From positions 18,451,351 to 18,515,350 of the forward strand of contig NC_065544.1 of assembly GCF_932294415.1 (NCBI RefSeq): a stretch of 64,000 bases of DNA, given 5' to 3'. The notes under the pieces were generated by a model. The model had not been told where the DNA came from, ran no database searches, and saw only the letters and a program-made list of their open reading frames with translations. A program made the position numbers and the translations under genes. Origin of the DNA: Quercus robur (lineage: Eukaryota; Streptophyta; Magnoliopsida; Fagales; Fagaceae). Positions 1-10,381 of this stretch are shown here, piece after piece. Numbering within the stretch: position 1 is the first letter of the stretch; every line of letters begins with the position of its first letter.

Positions 1-442
1 TGGTGGATTTGAGAGAGAGACTGATCTTGAGAGAGAGATTGAGATTTTTCCGTTTTCCGGTTTTGATTTCAGGGGAAGGGGAACAACGTCGTTCCCTTTA
101 CATTTTTTTTTCTTTTAATTACTAAAATTATTTAAAAAAAAAAGAAAAAAAAAGGCCAAACTTAACTGAGGAGTAACTAATACCTAACAGAATACTACAC
201 TGACAAAACTTGAAACTTAGAGGACTGAAATGACAAAACTCAAAGTTAGAGGACTGAAATGACAAAAGCTGAAAGTTAAAGGGTCAGTTTTGCATTTTTG
301 CCTTATTTATAATAGCAATTCATACAACAACATCATCCTCCGGCCATCAGGTACAAAGTCTACTACTCTCGAGGCCGGCTAAATCCCTTACTATAAAGTG
401 GTATACAAAACTAGGACATTCATGGTAGATCTTCAAAAGCTG
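1..442. other. AT-rich non-genic stretch
   Basis: No gene is visible. The stretch starts with GA-rich simple sequence (about 8-50). It holds two copies of a 28-bp direct repeat containing 'gaggactgaaatgacaaaa' (about 212-269), a motif often found near plant transposon ends. Confidence 0.6.
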
Positions 443-890
443 CTATTGTTGGGTACCCCGTTCCGCTAGGGCATCGGCACATCCGTTGGCTTCACGATAA
501 ATGTGGCATGCTCGAACCTCCCACTCCTGCCCCATAAGGCTCTTGCAATCACAAATTAAAGGAAACACATTAGGAGGATAATTAGACGTTCCCGTAGTTA
601 ACCAGGATAAAACTGTTGTTGAGCTGGATATATTTGAACCCCAGTTCCCACGCCAATAGCGTATAATTGCTCCAAATTCTGCTATATTATTAGTTGCAAA
701 CCCCATATTTAGAGAAAATCTAGAAATCCATTCCCCAGAGCTATTGCATAGTATACCTCATGCACCAGCCATTCTTGGGTTACCTATAGAACTGCCATCC
801 ATGTTAAGTTTTATATAGGGTTCCCTTGGTACTTCCCACCTAATAAGTTGTGGGGTCTTAACATTAATGGGTCTATTAGAACCGGTTAAG
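443..890 (-). pseudogene. LINE-type RNase H domain fragment (RVT_3-like), decayed
   Basis: On the minus strand, from about 890 downwards, the translation shows the start of the RNase H type-1 domain found at the C terminus of plant non-LTR retrotransposons: a 'KLNMDGSS' strand with the first catalytic Asp, followed by the glycine-rich turn. It ends at 443 with 'HIYREANGCADALAERG', the usual final helix with its Asp. A TGA falls in frame at about 757. The middle, where the catalytic SDS strand should lie, no longer aligns, which implies small frame-shifting indels. Nothing else of the LINE is present. Its boundary with element A lies between about 890 and 945. Confidence 0.75.
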
Positions 891-910
891 AAAAAATATT
901 ATGGAGCAGC

Positions 911-2853
911 TTGCACAATTGTATATACTATACGATGTTGGGAATAAGACTAGTTCATAAATCTGGCCCTCGAGAGGTTAGGGCTTTTTATGCCCTCAAT
1001 GAGATTTGTGGTCTGGATGCCGAGACCGTAAATAGATTCAAGGATAGGTTTCAATTTCCGTCTAGGGTTCGTGTTCGTCTACCTAGGGAAGAAGATAGGG
1101 CCTGTCACTTTTTTCCAGGCGAAATATGCTTTTACGAGTCAACCTTTACCTGCGGGCTTAGGCTCCCCATCCACCCGTTCCTGATGGAACTTTTAGATCA
1201 CTTCGGTATAGCTCCCGGGCAGCTCATGCCTAACTCGTGGAGGATCGTCATCAACTGTATGCAAATATGGTTGGCCTCCAACGGGGATATGATCAGGATA
1301 GGCGAGCTCACCTACCTGTATCGTTTGAAAGAGTCTAAGGAGTAGGTGTATTATGAATTAATCCCTTGGGAAAGAAAGACTAGGATCGTCAAGGGATTGC
1401 CCACGTCATTCAGGTATTGGAAGTCGCGCTTTTTCTTTGTGTCTGGGGACGACTTTGAGACTCAATCCAGCAGTGATTGGGGTGATATCCCGAGGTTGCT
1501 TCGTCGGTGGGGAACCCCGACCTTAGGTGCGTCAGTATTTCTTCCCGTCGTTTCAATTTTGCCAATTTGGAGGCTCTGGTCTTGCTAACTTCTTTGTTTC
1601 TTTGTTTGGTATAGCTAAGAGACGACCTGGACTGAAGAGTCGGTATAAGGAACGCATAGAGACTGCGATCGGGTACGCTGAGACGATTGAAAGCTGGGAC
1701 GAACTGGTTGACCCCCGGTCTCTTGCATTTTACAACCTTGGTCCTGACCCGTCTCCTTTCGTTCTTCGTCAGCTTGGCATTGAAGGCAAAAAGAGTAAGT
1801 TTTAACTTCGTCAATGCTGATTCTTCTTATGTACACTTAAGCAATTTTTGACAGACATTTTCTTCTTGCAGAGATGACGACAAAATTCAACAAGGATATG
1901 TACGCAAAGATGAGATCAAAGAAGGACGAACCCCTGTCCAATCTGGGGAAGAAGGCTGTGCGAGTCACCGGGAAGGGTCCTGCATCCATCCCCCTTAGTA
2001 TCGTTCCTTCCATAGCTTCCGAAACGACGAGGACTGCCTCCCCGACCATTTCAATAGAGGAGATTCCTACTCCCGGCTCCAAAAGGCCGCGTGTGGCTGG
2101 CAAAGGGAAGGAGAAGACTGCTACTCGTTCATCCACAATATGGGATGATGAGTCATTAGCCGTAGAAAGAGCTCATGAGGTCGTCACTTCAGCGGACTTG
2201 AAGGCTCTCTCTGACTTGTCCTTAAACGATGTGGCCTCTCGTCATGTCCACAAACTCGTCCAGGTATGGGATTCTTCCCTCTTCATCATTTTTTTTTTTT
2301 TTTTTTTTTTTTTTACAGACGACTTCATAATTCCCTCCAGGTGTTGGGAGAGAGCCTCCATATTACCGCTGAGTACCTCACACAAGGGGCCAAGGTGGCG
2401 TCTCTGACAACCTGGATGGAGGCCTTGGAGAAGGAGAACTCTGACCTGAGGACGAATCTGATCACTTCTATGGACGAGGCAACGACATTGAAGGAGAAGG
2501 TCAAAGTGCTGGAGGACGACCTCAGAGTTGAGCGCGGGTTGACTCACGAGAAGGACGAGCAGCTTCTTGCAGCCAAGGAGAAACTTATGACCATCGCTGC
2601 TCGATCCGTGGAGGCTTTCCAGACCACTGACGAGTACAATACCGTGCTCTTCAGTTGGTATTTCAAAGGTTTTGAGCTTCTCCGGAGGTATATGATCAAG
2701 CATCCTTCTGGAGTCAACCTGGAGAGTCTGGATTTGGAAGAAGTTGACAAGGAAATGGCTCTGGAGGAGGCGGCTTCATCTTCTGCCCTTGGTGATGATG
2801 CACCTGAGCCTGTTGGTGACGTATCGGCCAGTGAAGGCATAGCTGATGCCTGA
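911..2853 (+). pseudogene. Antisense extra ORF (aORF) of element A, four exons
   Basis: This protein resembles the 'putative plant transposon protein' (Transposase_28-like) family, with 'ICFYESTFTCGLRLP' and 'PFLMELLDHFGIAPGQL'. Four exons fit GT-AG rules and keep phase: about 911-1526, 1615-1794, 1872-2263 and 2341-2853. Exon 1 ends after the 'GDIPRLLRRWGTPTLG' region. Exon 3 is basic and Ser/Thr/Pro-rich. Exon 4 is a charged, coiled-coil-like segment with an acidic tail ending in TGA at 2851. One in-frame TAG lies at 1343-1345. The N terminus is probably missing, since homology fades above about 945. It runs opposite to gag-pol in the same element. Its function is unknown; a structural or regulatory role would be guesswork. 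Confidence 0.75.
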
Positions 2854-3166
2854 TTTAATACTTAGAAATTCTCCCTTTTGTTTTATGGTGGGCGCCCGTC
2901 TTGTTTTGGGCCTTTTCTTTTTGTAAATCTAATCTCAAAACAGTTAATTTTATTTTGAAAACAATGATAGTGGCCTAGTGGTTATGGGCTTGAATGAAGC
3001 GTACTTACTTTTCCTCTAGATGTTTTGATTTACATCCGTCTACAGCTTTTGTGCTTTGTTAATCAGTTGTTGCATCCTGTTTTGATTTGATGTACTGCAC
3101 TCTTTTTTTCGTCAAATAGACTCCTGCCACTTGCAACTGCTAGGGGGTACTGCCTGGGTGGCTTGT
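2854..3166. other. 3' flank of element A aORF
   Basis: AT-rich, non-coding DNA between the aORF stop and the tandem array. It contains 'tttttgtaaatc'-like and 'tttattttgaaaac' stretches that could act as plant 3'-end signals for the aORF transcript. No ORF or repeat of note. Confidence 0.4.
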
Positions 3167-3444
3167 GTCTGTCCAGGCGGACTCTTGTCCCTTGTTTTTT
3201 TTTTTTTTTTATCGTCAGTAACTTACATCCGTCAAGGCGGAATCTTGTTACTTAGTTTTTTTTTTATCGTCTGTAATTTACATCCGTCAAGGCGGAATCT
3301 TGTTACTTAATCTTTTAACCATCTTATTATGGTCGTCAGTAACTTACATCCGTCAAGGCGGAATCTTGTTACTTGTCTTTTAACCGTCCTACGATGGTCG
3401 TCAGTAACTTACATCCGTCAAGGCGGAATCTTGTTACTTGTCTT
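3167..3444. repeat. Tandem array of element A, left part (units of about 56-65 bp)
   Basis: Four clear units, plus a degenerate first one, of a repeat with core 'cagtaacttacatccgtca' followed by 'aggcggaatcttgttactt' (core starts near 3213, 3269, 3334 and 3399). Spacer length varies with T-runs. The array continues after the solo LTR at 5090. It occupies the gap between the convergent 3' ends of the aORF and gag-pol. Confidence 0.9.
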
Positions 3445-5089
3445 TGTGAGAGTGCTTTTTTCTTTAGCATACAGGCCCAAGGATCCTGGGCCAAATAGTT
3501 GTGTTTTGGTGGACTGGGCTTGGTTCACCGCAGCTAAATGGGGGCTGATTACGAACCAAGTTGTGCGCAAGTCACATAAATCTCCTCAAGGCAAAAATGC
3601 GATTCCTCCCCGGGCGTACTGTCGTGGAATCCCGGGATGTACTGTCGTGGGATCCTGGGACGTATTAGGCCTGTAAGAGCCCAGAATCTCTGGTTTTGTG
3701 CACTATACAATCTTTCTCCATGCTTGTTATGCAATGAAGTTTTGTCCTTTCCTTTTACCTTTATAGGTCCTACACAAGAACAACTATACAATGCACATAT
3801 CTTCAAATAATTGTTAGTTTCTTAGATTAGGATATATATATATATATATATATTAATACATATACATATATGTAAATGAATTTCATAAGGATGATTCAGC
3901 CACGAGGATCCTGGCCCCAATTCTCACAGACTTATGCTTTTGCACAAGACTTGTGGGATTTGGAACTCAAGTCTGAGTGGCTTTGCTTGGGCAGGGACTC
4001 AGCTTTACAAGCAAGAATATATATGTATTGAGCAACAAGATGCAGTAAAGAAATATGCAAAGTAATTGTTAGAAATTCTCAAATCAATATGAGATATTTC
4101 ATTATTTTTCTTGATTGTGGATTACAAATGTGCTCACTAAGACGTGATACAAGGTTCAAATAAGCTCAAAAATTACAGACTTTGATGGCTATTCAAGCCT
4201 CTAAGACTTGCAAAGTTTGAATCCTTTTGAATCCAAGTATGTGCTATAGTGGCTGTTTCTGGGATACCGGGAGACATTCCTCTGTTTTTCTTAAATTTTA
4301 CAGAGTTCTAATGACTCTGTTTTTTATATTCTTCCTACTGAAAATCCTCCCCCCTTCAACATGGGTTTTCTCTTCCTTTTATAGCGTGTTTTCTAAGGTT
4401 CTGAGGTACTAGTGATTTCTCTCTTTTGCCCCTCAGAGCTCGTGCTGTGTCATTTTCTTAGGAGCTGGTCTCTTCCCTTTTTTCTCATGGTTTTCATCTT
4501 TTAATACTGTTTCTCTAAAAGTCACTTGCTGACTTTCCGTTCCGAGGCGTCCTAGCCTTCAATCTCTCTTCCTTCAAGATTTCTCACTTTTCAGACTCAG
4601 CTGCGGTTGTATTTCCTTGCTGTCATTATTCCCAAATAGTTGGAATCTTTTACTGCTGGGTTGAAAGTTCTCTTCCAATTGCTTCTACGTATGATTTTCT
4701 CATTCATGGTTCCTTGTGGTACAGCTCCTTTGTTCATGAATGTTTGCTTTATACTTTCTGATTCTTTGCTGCACCACTGGGTACTTGAGAAGGACATCTC
4801 TGTTCTTCATTTCTTGTATTTCGTGGTACCTTTCTTGAGTTGTCTCAATCCTACAGTAGCTGTCCTGCATTACCTGAGGATCCCGGGCGTCTGGCAGCCT
4901 CTGGGTATCCCGGCCCTTTGGCAGCCTCTGGGTATCCCGGCCCAGTTCTTTCACTGAATTTTGCTGGACTTTTTAATGACCTTTTTGCTGGAAATCTGAA
5001 CATAAATAGGGCCTTAATGTTGATTCTTCTTGTTGCTTGAATTGGGCCTTCTTTACTTTTCATGGAATGTGAAATTTTAGCCTTCAACA
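3445..5089. mobile_element. Solo LTR (1645 bp) inserted in the tandem array
   Basis: It begins 'tgtgagagtgc' and ends 'gccttcaaca' (TG...CA), flanked by a perfect 5-bp duplication GTCTT at 3440-3444 and 5090-5094. Joining the flanks across one GTCTT restores the repeat unit of the surrounding array. No internal domain of a retrotransposon is present, so it is a solo LTR from LTR-LTR recombination or a short non-autonomous LTR unit. It holds an (AT)n run near 3831-3852 and a 26-bp repeat with 'cagcctctgggtatcccgg' near 4890-4942. Its stretch at about 3680-3830 resembles 51540-51690. Confidence 0.9.
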
Positions 5090-5412
5090 GTCTTTTAACC
5101 ATCCTACGATGGTCGTCAGTAACTTACATCTGTCAAGGCGGAATCTTGTTACTTGTCTTTTAACCGTCCTACGATGGTCGTCAGTAACTTACATCCGTCA
5201 AGGCGGAATCTTGTTACTTAAATTTTTAATCATGGTTGTTAGTAACTTACATCCGTCAAGGCGGAATCTTGTTACTTGATCTTTTAATCATCCTATGATG
5301 GTCGTCAGTAACTTACATCCGTCAAGGCGGAATCTTGTTACTTGATCTTTTAATCATCCTATGATGGTCGTCAGTAACTTACATCCGTCAAGGCGGAATC
5401 TTGTTACTTAGT
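5090..5412. repeat. Tandem array of element A, right part
   Basis: Five units of about 60-65 bp with the same core as the left part (near 5115, 5179, 5240, 5303 and 5367) and the linker 'cttttaaccgtcctacgatgg'. Together with the left part it makes at least nine units. The remaining 100 bp to the integrase stop at 5513 is unique AT-rich sequence. Confidence 0.9.
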
Positions 5413-5512
5413 GATTTATAGACCTCATGATTGACCAGTACTGCCTGCGCAAAAACATCAGAGGAATAATACTTTTATTAACTTCAAGAACGAATGCATT
5501 CGTGTATTACAT

Positions 5513-8500
5513 TTACTCATGGTATTTCTTTAAATGCTCAATATTCCAAGGACGAGGGAGCTTTTGTCCGTCCATAGTTTCCAGATGGTAACTTCCCTGT
5601 CTAGAGTAGTGAACGACGCGGTAAGGCCCTTCCCACGTAGGGCCCAGTTTCCCTTGAGTAGGGTCTTTAGTTGCTATAGTGACTTTGCGAAGGACGAGGT
5701 CCCCTATATCCAGTCGCCTGAGTTTAACCCTCTTGTTGTAGTACTCGGCCATTTTCTTTTGATACTTTGTCATTCTACTGGACGTATTGTCTCTTACTTC
5801 ATCCAAGCAATCCAGGTTGAACCGCAGTTACTCGTCATTGAGTCCATCTCTGAAAGTTCCTCGTCTGATGCTTGTTACTCCAACTTCTACTGGGATTATT
5901 GCCTCTGTGCCATAGGTAAGCCTAAAGGGTGTCTCTCCTGTTGGGGTTCTGGCTGTAGTCCTGTATGCCCACAGGACACTAGGTAGTTCTTCTGGCCAGG
6001 CACCTTTTGCTTCGTCCAGCTTGGTTTTGATTATCTTGAGCAGCGTCCTGTTCGTTACTTCCGTCTGTCCGTTTGCCTGGGGGTGTCCCGGGGATGAGAA
6101 CTGATTCTTGATCCCGAGGTCCGAGCAGAAGTTTCTGAAGCCTTGGCTGTCGAACTGCCTCCCATTATCAGATATGATCGTCAAGGGAATCCCGAACCTG
6201 CAGATTATGTTTTTCCACACGAAGCTTCGGATCCGAGCCTCAGTGATGGTTGCTAGGGCCTCTGCTTCAACCCATTTTGTGAAATAGTCAATAGCAACTA
6301 GAAGGAATTTTACCTGACCTTTACCTTGGGGCAGAGGACCGACGATATCGATTCCCCATTGTGCGAATGGCCATGGGGAGGATATGGTCGTCATCTTCTC
6401 CGCTGGAAGCCGTTGTACATTCCCGTACCGCTGGCATCTGTCGCACCTTCTGACGATGTCAGCAGCATCCCCCTGCATGGTTGGCCAAAAGTACCCTGCT
6501 CTTATCACCTTGTTGACTAGGGATCTGGAGCCGGCATGGTCGCCACAGACTCCTCCGTGTACTTCTTCTAGGATGTATTTGGTCTCATCCTCGTCAATGC
6601 ACTTTAGATAAGGCATAGAGAAGCCTCTCTTGTACAAGACGTCATTTAGGATCGTGAACCTGGCCGCTCTCTTTTTGACCTTTCTGGCTTCGTCAGTATT
6701 CTGAGGTAGGTGCCCGTCTCGGAGGAAGGATATTATGGGCGTCATCTAGGTGTCTGTGCTCTGGATGGTGAGCACCGCCACCTCTTCAATACGTGGGTGT
6801 TTCTGGATCTCTATTGCCATGTCTGTGCTCATCCTTCCTGCTTCTGATGACGCTAGTTTCGATACTTCGTCAGCCCCAATATTCTGGTTTCTTGGTATCT
6901 GGACGAACTCCACTGTGTCGAACTCCTGAGTTAGTTGCCTTGTCAGTTTAAGGTATTTCTGCATCCTTTCTTCCTTTGCCTCGTACTCTCCACTGATCTG
7001 TCCGATTACCAGCTTTGAATCACTCTGGATCAGCAAATTTTTGGCACCAAGAGCTTTCCCAAGCCTCAAGCCCGTCAATATTCCTTCATACTCGGCTTCG
7101 TTATTGGTGGCTGGGAACTTTAGTTGAACCCCATATTTCATCACTTCTCCGTCGGGGGTGGTTATGACGACCCCTACTCCCCCTCTCTTTTGGGCTGACG
7201 AACCATCTGTCTGTATTGTCCATTTATCAGCTTCGTCTGTAATTCCATCTTCATCTGGAAGAGTGAATTCAGCGATGAAGTCAGCCAGAGCCTGTGCCTT
7301 GATAGCTGTTCTTGGATGGTACTCGATGTCAAATTGGCTGAGTTCGATTGCCCATTGGACCATTCTCCCTACTGCTTCTGGTTTGTTCATTGATTTCTTA
7401 ATTGGTTGATCCGTCATCACAAGGATAGGATTTGACTGGAAATATGGCCTGAGCTTGCGCAAGGCTACTATAAGTGCAAATGCAATCTTTTCGATCCTTG
7501 GGTACCTGAACTCAGCTCCTTGAAAGGCTTGGCTGACGTAGTACACCGGGAGTTGCTTCTTGCCTTCTTCTCTAATCAAGGCTGCGCTTACTGCCGAGGC
7601 TGACACCGCCAGGTACAAGTATAGGTTCTCTCCTCCTTTGGACGGGCTCAGGAGAGGTGGACTGCTCAGGTATTGCTTCAGCTCTTGGAACGCTGCTTCG
7701 CATTCGTCGGTCCAAGCAAAAGCCTGCTTCAGGGTTTTGAAGAAGGGAAGGCATTTGTCTGTGGCCCTAGAGACGAACCTGTTTAGAGCTGCTATCCTGC
7801 CTGTGAGTTTTTGTACATCTTTGATGGTCTTGGGTGAGGCCATGTCAATGATTGCTCGTACCTTCTCTGGATTTGCTTCTATTCCTCTCTGGGACACCAT
7901 GAATCCCAAGAACTTTCCCGAGGCTACCCCAAAAACACATTTGCTTGGATTCAACTTCATCTGGTGTTTTTTGAGGGTTGCAAAAGTCTCCTCCAGGTCG
8001 TCCAGATGAGCGAGCTCTTCCTTACTCTTGACGAGCATATCGTCTACGTATACCTCCATGTTTCTGCCAATTTGTTGGTTGAACATTTTGTTTACCATCC
8101 TCTGATATGTAGCTCCAGCATTTTTCAACCCAAAAGGCATCACCTTGTAACAGTAGAGTCCTTGGCTTGTGATGAAGGCGGTCTTCTCCTGGTCTTCTTC
8201 AGCCATCTTTATCTGGTTGTACCCTGAGAAGGCGTCCATGAACGTCAATAGCTTGTGTCCGGCGGTGGAGTCCACGAGCTGGTCTATCCTTGGTAGAGGG
8301 AAGCTGTCCTTTGGGCATGCTTTGTTCAGGTCGGTGAAGTCTACACACATTCTCCACTTTCCATTTGCTTTCTTTACCAGGACGACGTTGGCGAGCCATT
8401 CTGGATAGTATACTTCCCGGATGAATCCAGCCGTCAAGAGTTTGGTTACTTCCTCTGCTACTGCCTGATCTCGTTCTGGAGCGAAGGTTCTTCGTCGTTG

Positions 8501-10381
8501 CTGAATGGGCTTCCTGCTGGGGTCCACATTCAGCCTATGCTGGATGACTTCTGGAGATATGCCTGGCATGTCCTCGTGACTCCATGCAAAGACATCTAGA
8601 TTCCCTTTAAGGAACTTTATGAGTCTCGCTCTCATCTCGAGGCTTAGCGTCGTCCCTATCCTGGTTGTCCTGTCCGCATTTCCTTCTACCAATTCCACTG
8701 CTTCCAAGATCTCCATCCCGTCTTCCTCTTTTTCTTCTATCGTCCACGTGTGGTTCTCCTTTCTTGCCAGTACGGCCTGATAGCACTCCCTTGCCAAGAC
8801 TTGATCACCCTTCACTTCACCCACACCGTTGTCTATTGGGAATTTCACCTTCAAACAGTAGGTTGACGTTGCCGCCTTCCACTTATTTAGGGTGGGCCTC
8901 CCAATGATGACATTGTAGGACAAGGGGCAATCTACCACCAGGAAGTCTACTTGTTTGGTCAACTGCAATGGATAGGTCCCTGCTGTCACCGTCAGAGTCA
9001 CTATACCCCTGGGGTAGACCCTGTCTCCACTGAAACTGACGAGCGGAGAGTCAAATGGGCGGAGCCTTTTTGGATCTAATTTCAACTGCTGGAAGGCTGG
9101 GAAGTAGATGATATCCGCTGAGCTCCCGTTATCAACAAGGATCCTTCTGGTATTGAACCCTTCTATATTCAGCACTATGACTAGGGGATCGTTGTGAGGC
9201 TGCTTTACTCCCCTGGCGTCTTCTTCATTAAAGGACATGTCTTGGTATGTTCGCCGGTGCTTGGACGGAGGCATGGTGTGGACGCTGTTCACCTGTCTAT
9301 GGTATGCTTTTCTGAGTGATCTAAATGATCCCCCTGAGAATGGTCCTCCTGTGATCGTGTTTATCTCCCCGATCACTTTGCGTGGAGGCTGGGACGGATG
9401 GTCGTCATCCCGAGTGAAGGATTCATGTTGTGTCCTGTTGTCGTCTCTGAACTTGCTATATTCTCCTTTCTTTACATACTTCTGTAACTTTCCTTTCCGT
9501 ATTAATTCCTCTATTTGTTCCTTCAGGTCTCTGCAATCTTCTGTGTTGTGGTCGTGGTCTCTATGGAACCGGCAATACTTGTTCTTGTCACGTACGTTGG
9601 GGGATGAGTGTAATGGCCTGGGCCATTTGAGATAATGCTCGTCTTTGATCTGCGTGAAAATCTTGTCAACAGGCATAACCAGAGGAGTAAATTTTACCTG
9701 ACGAGGATTTTTGTCGTCCTTCCTCCTATTCCCGTCATTGTTCCGACGTTCTGATCTGTCTCTCTTTTGCCCTCTACGGTCGTCTTCCCATTTGGACTTG
9801 TCTTCTGGCCTCTCAGTATCTTTTATGGCAGCTAAGGCATCTTCCGCGTTCATATACTTTTGTGCCTTCAGGAGCATCTCAGCCATCGTCTTCGGGGGGT
9901 TTTTTGCAAGAGAGGCCACGAGGTCTCTGGATCTCAACCCCGCTTTAAAGGTCGTCAACTACACCTTGTCATCAGCTTCGTCTACTTCCAGAGTTTCCCG
10001 GGTGAATCGCTTGACATATGACCTCAGAGTCTCCTTCTCTCCCTGTCTTATGGTGAGCAAGTAATCTACTGGTCTCCTTGGGCGTTGTCCCCCTATGAAG
10101 TGACGCAAGAATGCACTACTCAGCTGATCGAAATTGTCTATGGACGAGTTTGGCAACTTGGTAAACCATTCTCTTGCAGCTCCTTTGAGAGTCGTCGGGA
10201 AGGAACGACACAATATCTCGTCAGGTGGTTGCTGAAGACCCAGAGTCGTCTTAAAGGTATTAAGATGATCCTGAGGGTCCTTGAGTCCGTCGAATGGCTC
10301 TAATTGAGGCAGGCGAAACTTTGACAGCACGGGGCAATCAAGTACCGCTGCAGTGAAAGGCGAATCCGTAGCTCTTATCAT
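5513..10381 (-). pseudogene. Gag-pol polyprotein of element A (Tat-lineage Ty3/gypsy)
   Basis: About 1623 codons in one frame on the minus strand, interrupted by three stops: TAG 9959-9961, TAG 6746-6748 and TAA 5828-5830. Order: gag ('LKGAAREWFTKLP'); a C/H-rich knuckle ('[15 protein letters not shown]'); aspartic protease ('[10 protein letters not shown]'); reverse transcriptase with 'YVDD' and '[13 protein letters not shown]'; RNase H; a second RNase H ('IQTDGSS', 'NNEAEYEG', 'QSDSKLV'); integrase with an HHCC finger ending 'CDRCQRYGN', a DDE core ('GIDIVGP', 'ISDNGRQF', 'NGQTEV') and C-terminal 'GPYRVV'. It should copy and integrate element RNA. The gag N terminus is cut at 10381. No frameshift was noticed, so decay is limited to nonsense changes. 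Confidence 0.9.

Larger units (their letters stand above)
911..10381 (-). mobile_element. Element A: internal fragment of a Tat-lineage Ty3/gypsy retrotransposon
   Basis: Seen in the sequence: gag-pol on the minus strand (10381 to 5513), then a tandem array (5412-5090 and 3444-3167), then a convergent plus-strand extra ORF (911-2853). The order PR-RT-RNH-aRNH-INT with a second RNase H domain, plus an extra ORF downstream of integrase, is characteristic of the Tat lineage. Neither LTR is attached. The left edge meets LINE DNA near 900-945 and the right edge meets receptor-kinase coding DNA at 10381/10382. It is therefore a fragment cut at both ends, or an assembly join. Confidence 0.85.

Noticed and set aside
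3167..5412. Regular direct repeats resembling a CRISPR array
   Set aside because: Units are tandem without unique spacers, contain no palindromic repeat, and lie in a plant retrotransposon.
7158..10303. Several plus-strand ORFs opposite the element A gag-pol
   Set aside because: They are antisense shadows of a long conserved coding frame and show no recognisable domain.
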